Source: a virus
IMG/VR virus record: IMGVR_UViG_3300034198_002272
Span: 1-28,508 of that record
Length of the DNA stretch: 28,508 bases
Direction: 5' to 3' (one strand)
A program made the position numbers and the translations under genes. Shown piece by piece: positions 10,636-19,432 of the stretch (position 1 is the first letter of the stretch; every line of letters starts with the position of its first letter). Below the pieces are notes generated by a model. It was given only the letters and a program-made list of their open reading frames with translations. It had not been told where the DNA came from and ran no database searches.

Positions 10636-12279
10636 ATGTCAACTGATTTATCACCCGCAGACAATCAGCTAATGATCAGTATCTATCTTAAACGAGATAA
10701 GCACGAGAACGGTATGACGTTAGAAGAATATGCAAATGGTGTTATTGCAGGCACATTTCCTGCTCTTGACCATGATGCATTTGTTTATCAGTTTGGCGCA
10801 GTTGAAGATCAAGTTGCTCTTGTAGTCGAGTGGGCAGTTACAAATAATTTAGAAGTAGTAGAATTGTCTCAAGGAACTGCATCGGTTAAAGTAAATGGTA
10901 CCGTAGAACAGTTTAATAATATTTTTAATATTACATTACAAACAGTTACTGAAAATGATAGAACTTATTATACACATGACGGCGATATAACACTACCGTC
11001 TGAAATAAATGATGTTGTACAATCAGTTATTGGTTTAGATAATACTGTATCGTTTAGAAATAATGCAATTTTAGATACATCAACTCCTGGGGATTTAGAA
11101 CCAAACTTAATTTCAAACCCTTCCCCTGTTGATCTTTCATATGCATATAAATTTCCTAGCGGGTCAGGAACATATCTATCACAAGGAAAAGGTTCATGCG
11201 TTGGCATTATATCTCTTGGCGGTGGATATACTACGCAGAACTTAACCAGTACATTTAGTAGAATAAGCCAACCAAACCCAACAGTTGTTGATGTAGGAGT
11301 TGACGGTGCAACTAATAGCCCCAACTATGATCCGTACGGCGGCAACGGTGAAAACATGTTAGACATATATTGTTCAGCATCGGTTGCGCCGTCTGCAAAA
11401 ATTGTTATGTATTTTGCGCCTAATAGTTTTCAAGGATTTATTGATGCAGTGGCCGCAGCCACAAATGATTCAACAAACAATCCCAGCGTGATTAGTATTA
11501 GTTGGGGAACAACTGATTCTAACTTTGTTTATTATGGCTTATTATCTCCATTTGAGATAGCATTACAAGCCGCGGTAGTTAAAGGTATCACAGTATTTGT
11601 GGCCGCCGGAGATTTTGGAGTAAGGGCTGTTAATGGTGGCGCCACTTACACCGTTCAATATCCAGCAACAAGCCCCTATGTAATATGTGCCGGCGGCACA
11701 GTCATGTCTATTAACAACGATTATTCTATAGCTAGCGAAGTTCCTTGGGGAACTAGCGGTGGAAGTTATGCGGGCGGCGGAGGTGTTAGTGCAGTGTTTA
11801 GTGTGCCAAGTTGGCAAACAGGATTCAATAGTAAACTGTACCCAGGCGGAACTGTATCATCCTTAACTGGTAGAGGAATACCCGATGTATCTGCACATGC
11901 TACGGGTTATTTTTTCTATTATGGGCCAAGTAATGCTAGCGGAAGTTTTGTTGGAACAAGTGCAACAGCCCCATTACTAGCAGGCATGATGGCGCGATTA
12001 AATCAGTTAACAGGTAGACGTATAGGATTTGTTAATACTGATTGGTATAGTGCTATAAGCTCTGCATTTAATGATCAAATAACCGGAGACAATCACGGCG
12101 GCAATACTGTAGGCTATTCAGCTACAGCAGGTTGGGATGCTTGTACAGGATTAGGCAGTCCAAAAGGTACAGAACTTTATAAGTTGTATAAAACTGGAAC
12201 AACTTTTCCTAGGCGCAACGATGGTTTTAGACCCTCTACCGGAGCTGTTTATCCAAGAAATGTTTTGGGCATAAGATAA
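10636..12279 (+). CDS. S53 family serine-carboxyl peptidase (sedolisin/kumamolisin type) in tail operon
   Basis: At 547 aa the length fits a full sedolisin: an activation propeptide (about 1-160) and a catalytic domain (about 163-515). All signature elements are visible when compared with the kumamolisin pattern: Glu239 and Asp243 in GENMLD (catalytic Glu and helper Asp), Trp290 in ISWG, Asp326 in AAGDFG (oxyanion Asp), and Ser442 in GTSATAP (nucleophile). The C-terminal calcium-site region contains FNDQITG (Asp480) and GWDACTGLGSPKG. The usual SGTS reads VGTS here, but the Ser is kept. There is no secretion signal or membrane segment, and a 30-residue tail (RRNDGFRPSTGAVYPRN) extends beyond the catalytic domain. 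ATG lies 1 nt after the fibre stop with an AGAGG ribosome site, so it is co-translated with structural genes. Known family members are acid-active, self-processing proteases. Here I infer a virion-borne enzyme or a processor of fibre proteins; the family is sure, the substrate unknown. Confidence 0.93.
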   Translation: MSTDLSPADNQLMISIYLKRDKHENGMTLEEYANGVIAGTFPALDHDAFVYQFGAVEDQVALVVEWAVTNNLEVVELSQGTASVKVNGTVEQFNNIFNITLQTVTENDRTYYTHDGDITLPSEINDVVQSVIGLDNTVSFRNNAILDTSTPGDLEPNLISNPSPVDLSYAYKFPSGSGTYLSQGKGSCVGIISLGGGYTTQNLTSTFSRISQPNPTVVDVGVDGATNSPNYDPYGGNGENMLDIYCSASVAPSAKIVMYFAPNSFQGFIDAVAAATNDSTNNPSVISISWGTTDSNFVYYGLLSPFEIALQAAVVKGITVFVAAGDFGVRAVNGGATYTVQYPATSPYVICAGGTVMSINNDYSIASEVPWGTSGGSYAGGGGVSAVFSVPSWQTGFNSKLYPGGTVSSLTGRGIPDVSAHATGYFFYYGPSNASGSFVGTSATAPLLAGMMARLNQLTGRRIGFVNTDWYSAISSAFNDQITGDNHGGNTVGYSATAGWDACTGLGSPKGTELYKLYKTGTTFPRRNDGFRPSTGAVYPRNVLGIR

Positions 12280-12306
12280 ACATTAAACTAGTAGTTAATA
12301 AACATT

Positions 12307-12314
12307 GATAAATA
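12307..12314 (+). promoter_or_regulatory. T4-type late promoter box
   Basis: GATAAATA lies in the 57-nt gap between the sedolisin stop and the next gene, one base off the T4 late consensus TATAAATA. The start codon is 23 nt downstream, leaving room for a short leader with an AAAGAGAG ribosome site at 12323-12330. The same octamer recurs in the gap at 16966, which supports function. Confidence 0.65.
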
Positions 12315-12336
12315 TTAAAAATAAAGAGAGATTACT

Positions 12337-12945
12337 ATGCAGAGTAAAGATTTAACGGGGATTCATGTAGAAGGACATATTAAAATATGGGACCCTTCTA
12401 CGAATGAAGTACTCATTGACAAACGTAATGCTATTCATTATGAAAATATCAGTATCGCATTGGCACAAAGTATTGCTAATAGCGGTCAAGGATTTATATA
12501 TCAAATGGCATTTGGCAATGGCGGTACTGCCATCGATCCTACAGGTATTATTACATACTTAACTCCAAATAGTAGCGGAGCAAATGCTAGTCTTTATAAC
12601 GAAACATATACTAAAGTAGTTGACGATAGATCAAGCAATAACACTGATCCAACACGCAACTACATTGAAACTCGTCATGTAACTGGAACAAACTATACAG
12701 ATGTTTTTATTACATGCCTTTTAGACTACGGCGAACCTGAAAATCAGCTAGCATTTGATAATACAACTGATAATCAAGGAACTTTTGTTTTTGACGAATT
12801 AGGTTTAAAAAGCTATAGTTCAACTGGCAATCAGTTATTGCTAACTCATGTTATTTTTCATCCAGTACAAAAATCATTGAACAGATTAATACAGATTGAC
12901 TATACTGTTCGTATACAAAGCCTTACTGGCCTAGCGGGAGTATAA
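12337..12945 (+). CDS. Conserved phage structural-type protein, 202 aa
   Basis: No named domain is recognised. The sequence opens with a conserved-looking block (HVEGHIKIWDPSTNEVLIDK, residues 10-29) and is mixed beta-rich, with a glycine-rich segment (QMAFGNGGTAIDPTG, 58-72) and no transmembrane segment or signal. The final third (FVFDELGLKSYSS, then LLLTHVIFHPVQKS) reads like a beta-sandwich, as in small tail or baseplate proteins. It has its own late-promoter box 23 nt upstream and ends 3 nt before the first of three related fibre genes, so it is probably expressed with them. Candidate roles are a fibre connector or head-tail periphery protein; the sequence alone does not decide between them. 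Confidence 0.7.
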   Translation: MQSKDLTGIHVEGHIKIWDPSTNEVLIDKRNAIHYENISIALAQSIANSGQGFIYQMAFGNGGTAIDPTGIITYLTPNSSGANASLYNETYTKVVDDRSSNNTDPTRNYIETRHVTGTNYTDVFITCLLDYGEPENQLAFDNTTDNQGTFVFDELGLKSYSSTGNQLLLTHVIFHPVQKSLNRLIQIDYTVRIQSLTGLAGV

Positions 12946-12948
12946 TAG

Positions 12949-15108
12949 ATGAGCTATCAAGTTAGATTTAGTGAATCAAACAATCCGCAAAAGTCAACTA
13001 TTGTAGTTGAGGATCAAACTCTTAACACAGAAACTAGTTTAACCTTTGTTGGAAAAAACTATGCAGGATATGCTCAGTTTGTTGCAGAAAACTTTTTACA
13101 CTTATTAGAAAATTTTGCTAAAAACGTAGCACCTTCTAACCCAGTTCAGGGACAGTTATGGTTTGATAATACTGCAGGTGTTAATCAACTTAAAGTATTT
13201 GACGGAACAACTTGGACAGCGGCTGGTAGTGTTAAAAAAGCAACAAGTGCTCCAGCAGTATCAAATAGTATTAGTGGAGATTTATGGGTAGACACTGATA
13301 ATCAACAACTTTATATGTTCTCAGGTTCTAACTGGGTACTTATTGGTCCACAGTTTAGTGGAGGTTTACGAACTGGTCCAGAAGTTGAAAATATTATTGA
13401 TGCATCAAATATCAGTCACGGTGTTGTTTCTCTGTACGCAGACGGCGACCGTATTGCTATTATAAGCAATACAGCCTTTACTCCTAAAGCATTGATCGAA
13501 GGTTTTACCGCAGTTGGCAAAGGTATTAATATAACAACAGTTGGATCGACTAGTTTAACTAACTCAACAAGACTTTGGGGTATAGCTACTGGTGCAGATT
13601 CGTTAGTTGTTAATAATACTTCAGTACCGTCAACTAGTTTCCTACGTTCAGATCAGATCAGTACTACAAACTTTGGATTTAATGTAAGATCTAACAGCGG
13701 TATCGGCCTTGGCGGTGACTTGGGATTTAACATTGGTACCGACACTAACTCTGCAATACTATATCAGAAGACATCCAATAGCGTTATTGATTTCAAGTTA
13801 ACACTTGCAACAGGCGATCCTAAAACAGTTGTTCGTATAAATGCAACTGAAAATACTACATCAGTTGGTATTAACAACACAGCACCACAAGAAGCACTTG
13901 ATGTATCAGGTGTTATTCAAAGTGACACTAGACTAAACATTACTGGAACAGGTTCTACAAGTATATCAACTGCTGGTGGACTAGCAGTTGCAGGAACTTC
14001 TGCATTTAATGATGATTTGACAATAAATGGACAAGTACTTTTTAACTATTTAGATAGTAACGGGAATCCCGTTACAACAAATCCAGTTATAGCCCCATTG
14101 ACTACTGCTGAAAGCGGAAAGTATGATATTGGAGCCCCAGATAAAACGTTTAGAAATATCTACGCTGAAGCATTTGTTGGTAACTTTACAGGGTCATTCA
14201 GCGGAACATTAGCCGGTAATATTAGTGGCTCAGCCGCAAAGTTATCAAGCCCTACATTATTCCAACTGGTTGGTGATGTAACAAGTAATGCTATTAGTTT
14301 TAACGGCCAAACTACTGAAGGAACAGCAATATTTAATACGTCCATTGGACAAGATATTATTTCTGCAAGAGATGAAGTACCTTCATCATACGGAACTGAC
14401 CAGTTTCTCATACTAAGACAGGGTGTTGGCCTAAAAAAGATAACACGTTCTGCAATGTTTTCATCTGCAGCCACAGTACCAACCGGTGCAATATTTCCAT
14501 TTGCAGGAATAACAGTACCGCCGGGGTACTTGTTATGTGACGGCAGTGAAGTTAGACAGTCTCAATATCCTCAGTTATTTGCAGTTATTGGGTATGCATA
14601 CCGTGATATTTCTTTACTAAACGGTGCAAGTACATTTGCACTACCAGATTTACGTGGTCGATTCCCACTAGGTAAAGATAGTATGAATAATAACCTTACT
14701 GTACCAAGTAAGGATAATAGTACAATTTTAATTAATGCGATACCAAATGATCCTGCTGATCGAGTAACAGATGTTACCGCTGATGTAATAGGTGCAGGTA
14801 GCGGATCAGAAGAGATCAATATAGATATTAATAATATTCCAGAACATTCTCATAACTTGCGAGGAACATTGCCAAGTGGAGAAGTTGGAAATCAATATTA
14901 TGCATTTAGAAACGTGCCTGGTTCGCCAGCTGATGTTGATGCCATTCCCGGTAACGGTGCAACTGGTGAAGGCCTTGGACAATACTTAACAGACAGCGGT
15001 GGTATTTTAACCGATGCGTTATCAGTTAAAGATTTAGGAACACCATTTAATGTAATGAATCCATATCAAACTATTAACTATATCATTTATACTGGTATTT
15101 TATCATGA
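12949..15108 (+). CDS. Tail fibre protein with C-terminal phage tail-collar domain
   Basis: 719 aa. Residues 30-135 form the N-terminal module shared with the next two genes: GKNYAGYAQFVAENFLHLLE, then GQLWFD, LKVFDGTTW, GDLWVD and QLYMFSGSNWVLIGP. The middle is a beta-rich shaft with short repeated strand motifs (TLDV/ALDVSG type, near 310-400). Residues about 512-577 match the phage tail-collar family: GAIFPFAGITVPPGYLLCDG, then YPQLFAVIGYAY and FALPDLRGRFPLG. Beyond this come HSH (about 632) and an end of the MNPYQTINYIIYTG type, both usual in collar-domain fibres. Start ATG follows GGGAG (12936-12940). The stop overlaps the next ATG in ATGA. Likely a short- or side-fibre adhesin; the shared module probably docks all three fibres to the same baseplate or fibre partner (inference). 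Confidence 0.88.
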   Translation: MSYQVRFSESNNPQKSTIVVEDQTLNTETSLTFVGKNYAGYAQFVAENFLHLLENFAKNVAPSNPVQGQLWFDNTAGVNQLKVFDGTTWTAAGSVKKATSAPAVSNSISGDLWVDTDNQQLYMFSGSNWVLIGPQFSGGLRTGPEVENIIDASNISHGVVSLYADGDRIAIISNTAFTPKALIEGFTAVGKGINITTVGSTSLTNSTRLWGIATGADSLVVNNTSVPSTSFLRSDQISTTNFGFNVRSNSGIGLGGDLGFNIGTDTNSAILYQKTSNSVIDFKLTLATGDPKTVVRINATENTTSVGINNTAPQEALDVSGVIQSDTRLNITGTGSTSISTAGGLAVAGTSAFNDDLTINGQVLFNYLDSNGNPVTTNPVIAPLTTAESGKYDIGAPDKTFRNIYAEAFVGNFTGSFSGTLAGNISGSAAKLSSPTLFQLVGDVTSNAISFNGQTTEGTAIFNTSIGQDIISARDEVPSSYGTDQFLILRQGVGLKKITRSAMFSSAATVPTGAIFPFAGITVPPGYLLCDGSEVRQSQYPQLFAVIGYAYRDISLLNGASTFALPDLRGRFPLGKDSMNNNLTVPSKDNSTILINAIPNDPADRVTDVTADVIGAGSGSEEINIDINNIPEHSHNLRGTLPSGEVGNQYYAFRNVPGSPADVDAIPGNGATGEGLGQYLTDSGGILTDALSVKDLGTPFNVMNPYQTINYIIYTGILS

Positions 15109-16964
15109 GCTATATTATAAACAAAACAGACGGAACAGTATTAACTGAAGTTGTTGACGGTACTATTGATCAAATAACAACTGATTTAACGCTTATTGGT
15201 AAAAACTCTAGTACCTACGGTGAGTTTTTAAATGAGAACTTTGTAAAACTTTTAGAAAATTTTGCCAATACTAGTTCTCCTACAAATCCTATAACCGGTC
15301 AGCTTTGGTTTGATACAACAGAAAACAGATTAAAAATATATGACGGCAGCGGATTTAGAGTTAGTGGTGGCACACTAGTAGCATCTACCCCGCCTAGCGG
15401 ACTAGTACAAGGTGACATTTGGATTGACAGTAATAGAAAACAGTTATTTTTCTATGACGGTACTCAACTTACATTAGCAGGACCTCCATATACAAACCAA
15501 CAAGGTCTTACTGGTCTTACTATAGAATCAGTATTAGATACAAATCAGATTAGTCATACTGTAGCTTTTTTATATGTTAACCAAACGTTATTGGGTGCAT
15601 TTAGTAAAGACGAGTTTACTCCCGCAACATCGGTTGTAGGCCTTTCTGGAAAAATTTATACTGGATTTACTGCTGGTACATTGTCTGGAATGGAGTTTAA
15701 AACTACAGCAACTAAAGCAAAACAGTTGATTGCTACAGACGGTTCAATATTTACAGCAGAAAGTTTCTTAACAAAAGTTGGAAACGCTACGGTACAAGGG
15801 AAGTTTACTATTTTAAATAGTGTTCCTTTGGTATTAGGCCCTTCTCAAAATACTGAAATCAGAGTAACCGACACTAACTTCAACATAGTAGCCAACAACT
15901 CAGGTCAAGACTTTGCTATAAAAATTAAAAATGGCGCTGTGATTAAATCAGCTATTCAAGTCAAAGCAACTACAGAAAGAGTTGGTATTCTTACAGATGC
16001 TCCTACAGCTACTTTAGATGTTAACGGTGATACTCGTATCAGAGGTAACTTAACAGTAGAAGGTACATCTACTGTTATTCAAAGTTCTACATTATCTGTA
16101 ACTGATAAAAATATTGAACTAGCAAAATCTGATGTTCCAACCGACACACTAGCAGATGGAGGCGGCATTACATTAAAAGGCACATCGGATCACACAATTC
16201 TTTGGTCTAAAGACGCAGTTGATGTTGCAAAAAGCAACTGGACATTTAGTGACCACATTAGTTTAGCTACGGGAAAAACTTATAAAATAAACAACGTTGA
16301 TGTTATAACAGCAACTTCGTTAGGTAATAGTATTGCCAGTGCTCCTGGTTTAAGATCATTAGGTAATCTATTAACATTAACAGTTGATAATATTAGTATT
16401 AATGATAATACAATCAGCGCAAATAATAATGATGGTAATATTGTATTAAATCCGGCTGGTTCAGGTTATATTGATGCATCTAACGCAAAACTTAAAAATC
16501 TAGCAGATCCTGTAGATAATCAAGATGCAGTTACTCTAAAATATTTCAGTGAACATATTACTGGTTTTCCTATTTCAATATCATTAGATATAACAGGATT
16601 ATCGGCAACGACTCCGTTAGTTTATAATCAAATAGCTACAATATTAGGAGATGTATTCCCAACATCAGAGCACCCAGACGGTACACTATGTAGGGTATAT
16701 GCTACAAGACAAGTAATAACATATCCTGCAATATCAGTAACTAAAGGAACAGCAGGATCTGGAGCAGATATTATTGCATCTTTTGTTACTGTAAATAAAG
16801 GCGCATTACAGAATAATCAAACAGTAATGCAAGATTTTTCAATAAATCCGATTAATGCAGGAACAGCTACAACGACATATACAAGAAAACTGTATGTTTT
16901 TAAAACTGTTCTAGGAGATTGGGAGTTCTACGAAGAAACTGCCCTTACTCCGTTGCCCACATAA
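15105..16964 (+). CDS. Tail fibre protein, second paralogue of the shared N-terminal module
   Basis: 619 aa. Residues 28-127 repeat the module of the flanking fibres: LIGKNSSTYGEFLNENFVKL, GQLWFD, LKIYDGSGF, GDIWID and QLFFYDG...LAGP. The shaft carries strand patterns typical of fibre beta-helices, including ATLDVNGDTRIRGNLTVEGT near 303-322, then an NDNTISANNNDGNIVLNPAG block (about 430-450). The C-terminal part from about 485 (FPISISLDITGLS onward) has no collar domain and is not recognised, so it may carry a different receptor specificity. ATG overlaps the previous stop by 4 nt, implying translational coupling. A late-promoter box begins 2 nt after its stop. Confidence 0.83.
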   Translation: MSYIINKTDGTVLTEVVDGTIDQITTDLTLIGKNSSTYGEFLNENFVKLLENFANTSSPTNPITGQLWFDTTENRLKIYDGSGFRVSGGTLVASTPPSGLVQGDIWIDSNRKQLFFYDGTQLTLAGPPYTNQQGLTGLTIESVLDTNQISHTVAFLYVNQTLLGAFSKDEFTPATSVVGLSGKIYTGFTAGTLSGMEFKTTATKAKQLIATDGSIFTAESFLTKVGNATVQGKFTILNSVPLVLGPSQNTEIRVTDTNFNIVANNSGQDFAIKIKNGAVIKSAIQVKATTERVGILTDAPTATLDVNGDTRIRGNLTVEGTSTVIQSSTLSVTDKNIELAKSDVPTDTLADGGGITLKGTSDHTILWSKDAVDVAKSNWTFSDHISLATGKTYKINNVDVITATSLGNSIASAPGLRSLGNLLTLTVDNISINDNTISANNNDGNIVLNPAGSGYIDASNAKLKNLADPVDNQDAVTLKYFSEHITGFPISISLDITGLSATTPLVYNQIATILGDVFPTSEHPDGTLCRVYATRQVITYPAISVTKGTAGSGADIIASFVTVNKGALQNNQTVMQDFSINPINAGTATTTYTRKLYVFKTVLGDWEFYEETALTPLPT

Positions 16965-16965
16965 C

Positions 16966-16973
16966 GATAAATA
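16966..16973 (+). promoter_or_regulatory. T4-type late promoter box
   Basis: GATAAATA sits in the 29-nt gap between two fibre genes, 21 nt before the next ATG, followed by a CGAGGAA ribosome site (16981-16987). It is identical to the box at 12307. It would allow the downstream fibre to be transcribed separately from the upstream pair. Confidence 0.65.
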
Positions 16974-16993
16974 CTAGGAACGAGGAATAAACA

Positions 16994-18472
16994 ATGGCAT
17001 ATACCATTAATCATTACGATCAGTCACAAGTTACTGTAATAGCAGACGGTACTATTGATAACACATTAGATATCAAACTTATCGGCAAGAACTATGCAGG
17101 ATACGGTGAAGTACAAAACGAAAATCTAGTGTTTTTACTAGAAAACTTTGCCAGCGCAACTCCTGGGCCAGCAAAACCTATTAGAGGTCAAATTTGGTTC
17201 GATATTGGCGCAAGTAAGCTAAAGTTTTACGATGAAAACGGCAAGTGGCGTACAACTGGTGGTGCCGAAGTTACTACCGGTACTAGACCGACAGGATTAT
17301 CAACAGGTGATTTTTGGTTCAATGAAACAAATGAACAGTTATATGCTTATGTAAAATCAAGAAACGATTATGTGTTGATTGGCCCACAAGCAGTTGCAGG
17401 TAGCGGTACAACACAGATGATTTCAAGAAGTTTACTTGATGATCAAGATCAACCGCATGCTATTATTGAAGCGGTAGTAGATGATGTTACAGTTTACATT
17501 ATTTCGTCAGATACATTTACTTTAAAAACACCTAATACACCTGCTGGTTTTACAGTTATTAAAACTGGATTAACATTACCATATACTCCCGGATCAGGTG
17601 TAAACTCTGGTGTAACCAGTACAGATGTTAGATTCTGGGGAACAGCAACTAACGCTGATAAACTAGGTGGTGTATCAGCAGAAAACTTTGTTCAAGCAGG
17701 CGATGCTAACTTTAACAGTCAAGTACACTTTGGTGATATTGGTTACTTATTAGGTAACGATAATAGACTTAGAGTTTTTATCGATTCAGGAACACCGGTT
17801 GTACAAAACTTGTTGAGCACAGACATTGTCTTTAAAACTAAAGTTAGTGGAAATGAAAAAACACCATTAAAACTATCTGGATCAGATATGCTGCCAGGTG
17901 CAGACGGTGTGTCTAAAATTGGTTCTGAAAGTTTCCAGTTTGCCAATGTATATTCAAATCTATTTACAGGCCCTGCTACAAAAGCTAACAGTTTACAAGT
18001 TGGTAATGATTATAGAACCGCAAGCATTGCTTCAAGTTCAAATACAGTACCAGTTAGAGATGCAGACGGATTTATATTTGCATCTGAGTTTCATGGAACA
18101 GCTACAGCCGCATACTTTGCTGACTTGGCAGAAAAATATCTTGCTGATGCAGACTACGAAGTTGGTACAGTTGTAGCAGTTGGTGGCGAAAAAGAAGTAA
18201 CAGCATCTAACTATGGCGATCTCGCTATTGGTGTTGTTAGTGCTAACCCAGCGTTTAAAATGAATAGTGAACTTGAAGGCGGTACATATATTGCTCTAAA
18301 AGGTCGTGTTCCTGTTAAGGTAACTGGCGCAGTTCGTAAAGGCCAACGTTTAGTTGCAGCCAATAACGGAACAGCAGTTGCCGCAGTACCTCATGCTAAT
18401 GATGTGTTTGCTGTAGCACTAGAATCTAATGATGCTATAGAAACAAAACTCATTGAATGTGTAATATTATAA
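16994..18472 (+). CDS. Tail fibre protein, third paralogue, with distinct C-terminal domain
   Basis: 492 aa. Residues 28-133 carry the shared module in its clearest form: LIGKNYAGYGEVQNENLVFL, GQIWFD, LKFYDENGKW, GDFWFN and QLYAYVK...VLIGP. The middle has fibre-like text (FWGTATNADKLGGVSAENFV, KIGSESFQFANVYSNLFTG). The last about 120 residues begin ADLAEKYLADADYEVGTVVA and continue with IGVVSANPAFKMNSE and ALKGRVPVKVTGAVRKGQRL. I recognise this as a beta-barrel-like end domain recurrent in phage tail fibres. Some comparable domains are intramolecular chaperone/autocleavage domains, but no catalytic residue can be assigned here. It has its own late-promoter box and ribosome site. Confidence 0.82.
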   Translation: MAYTINHYDQSQVTVIADGTIDNTLDIKLIGKNYAGYGEVQNENLVFLLENFASATPGPAKPIRGQIWFDIGASKLKFYDENGKWRTTGGAEVTTGTRPTGLSTGDFWFNETNEQLYAYVKSRNDYVLIGPQAVAGSGTTQMISRSLLDDQDQPHAIIEAVVDDVTVYIISSDTFTLKTPNTPAGFTVIKTGLTLPYTPGSGVNSGVTSTDVRFWGTATNADKLGGVSAENFVQAGDANFNSQVHFGDIGYLLGNDNRLRVFIDSGTPVVQNLLSTDIVFKTKVSGNEKTPLKLSGSDMLPGADGVSKIGSESFQFANVYSNLFTGPATKANSLQVGNDYRTASIASSSNTVPVRDADGFIFASEFHGTATAAYFADLAEKYLADADYEVGTVVAVGGEKEVTASNYGDLAIGVVSANPAFKMNSELEGGTYIALKGRVPVKVTGAVRKGQRLVAANNGTAVAAVPHANDVFAVALESNDAIETKLIECVIL

Positions 18473-18482
18473 GGATTTAAAA

Positions 18483-19379
18483 ATGGCAGGCGTTGGAACG
18501 TTAATTTCGGCAGCAGAGTATAATAATATTCAAGCAAAAATTTCAGTAGTCCTTGGATCAGGTTCTGGTCAAACTGGCTACGGGCAATCGTTACAAAGCG
18601 GACAAGTGGTCCCCGGCGATAAGATTCGTGTTGGTCAGTGGTTAAATCTTCGTACAGATTTGCTTAAGGCTAGACAGCATCAAACTGGCGCCGACGAGTC
18701 AGGTAACCTAACAATTCCAACTACCAGCATAACAGTATCAGAGGCATTAAGAGTACAGTATAGTGGCTTTGCTGATATAGTTACTACAGATAAATTTATG
18801 ATTGACGGTTCGCAAGCAACTTTAGAACCGTTGATTACTGGTTCAATAGGTACATGGAACGGTGTTAGAACTAACGTTGTTACTATAACTTTTTCTAGTG
18901 CAGATCGAGCAAGAAACTTTTTTAATGCTGGTGGCGACCTAAGAGTAACATCAAGTAGAAGTGGCGGTGGTGGTGGTTCAAAAAATGATACCTGGACAAC
19001 CATGTTAGATCAGTCTGGTTCTGTTATTATTAACTATACTACTACTATTTCAACAGGTTCGTCACCGGGCACAGTGTATAATATTGGTTTTTACGGGCTT
19101 ACTACTTCTAACCAAACTATCTATTGGAAGCCTGCGCCAGCTGGAAACTATGCTGCCAATGATTACTACGTTTATGCTAGAAAATCATCGGATGGTACAC
19201 AAGTTATCATTACATCAGAGTTTAGAGATGACGACACTGGATCTGGTTCAAGTGTATATCCTTCAACACCAGTTGACGAGGATGTAACTGGTACAACATC
19301 CAACACTATCCAGATTTTTAGACCCACTGGTTCAAATGTGTCTGTAGCGGCACCTACTGCAACTAAATCCGGATTCTAA
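18483..19379 (+). CDS. Fibre-associated virion structural protein, 298 aa
   Basis: The N-terminus (AAEYNNIQAKISVVLGSGSG, then TGYGQSLQSGQVVPGDKI, residues 10-48) and a mid-protein block (FSSADRARNFFNAGGDLRVT, 138-157) followed by five glycines (SGGGGGSK) are of a type repeatedly seen beside fibre genes in marine T4-like phages. The C-terminus is Ser/Thr/Asp-rich beta sequence with no enzyme motif. ATG is 10 nt after the previous stop behind AAGGA. It is the last gene before a 53-nt gap containing another late-promoter box, so it closes the fibre block. Probably a tail or fibre-network component; function otherwise unknown. Confidence 0.75.
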   Translation: MAGVGTLISAAEYNNIQAKISVVLGSGSGQTGYGQSLQSGQVVPGDKIRVGQWLNLRTDLLKARQHQTGADESGNLTIPTTSITVSEALRVQYSGFADIVTTDKFMIDGSQATLEPLITGSIGTWNGVRTNVVTITFSSADRARNFFNAGGDLRVTSSRSGGGGGSKNDTWTTMLDQSGSVIINYTTTISTGSSPGTVYNIGFYGLTTSNQTIYWKPAPAGNYAANDYYVYARKSSDGTQVIITSEFRDDDTGSGSSVYPSTPVDEDVTGTTSNTIQIFRPTGSNVSVAAPTATKSGF

Positions 19380-19390
19380 TCCCCTGCTGT

Positions 19391-19398
19391 TCTAAATA
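19391..19398 (+). promoter_or_regulatory. T4-type late promoter box (CTAAATA form)
   Basis: TCTAAATA lies in the 53-nt gap ahead of the glycosyltransferase cassette, 34 nt before the chosen ATG at 19433. The CTAAATA variant is the form reported for marine T4-like cyanophages. It would put the following six overlapping genes on a late transcript. Confidence 0.55.
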
Positions 19399-19432
19399 GA
19401 TAATTACTTGACAAGCTCAAGTGAGGATTACT

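Noticed and set aside
17898-18176. 92-aa alternate-frame reading frame within the third fibre gene
   Set aside because: Low-complexity Leu/Gln-rich shadow of a strongly supported fibre gene, without a start signal.
12949-18472. Diversity-generating retroelement acting on the fibre tips
   Set aside because: No reverse transcriptase and no template/variable repeat pair is visible in the window.
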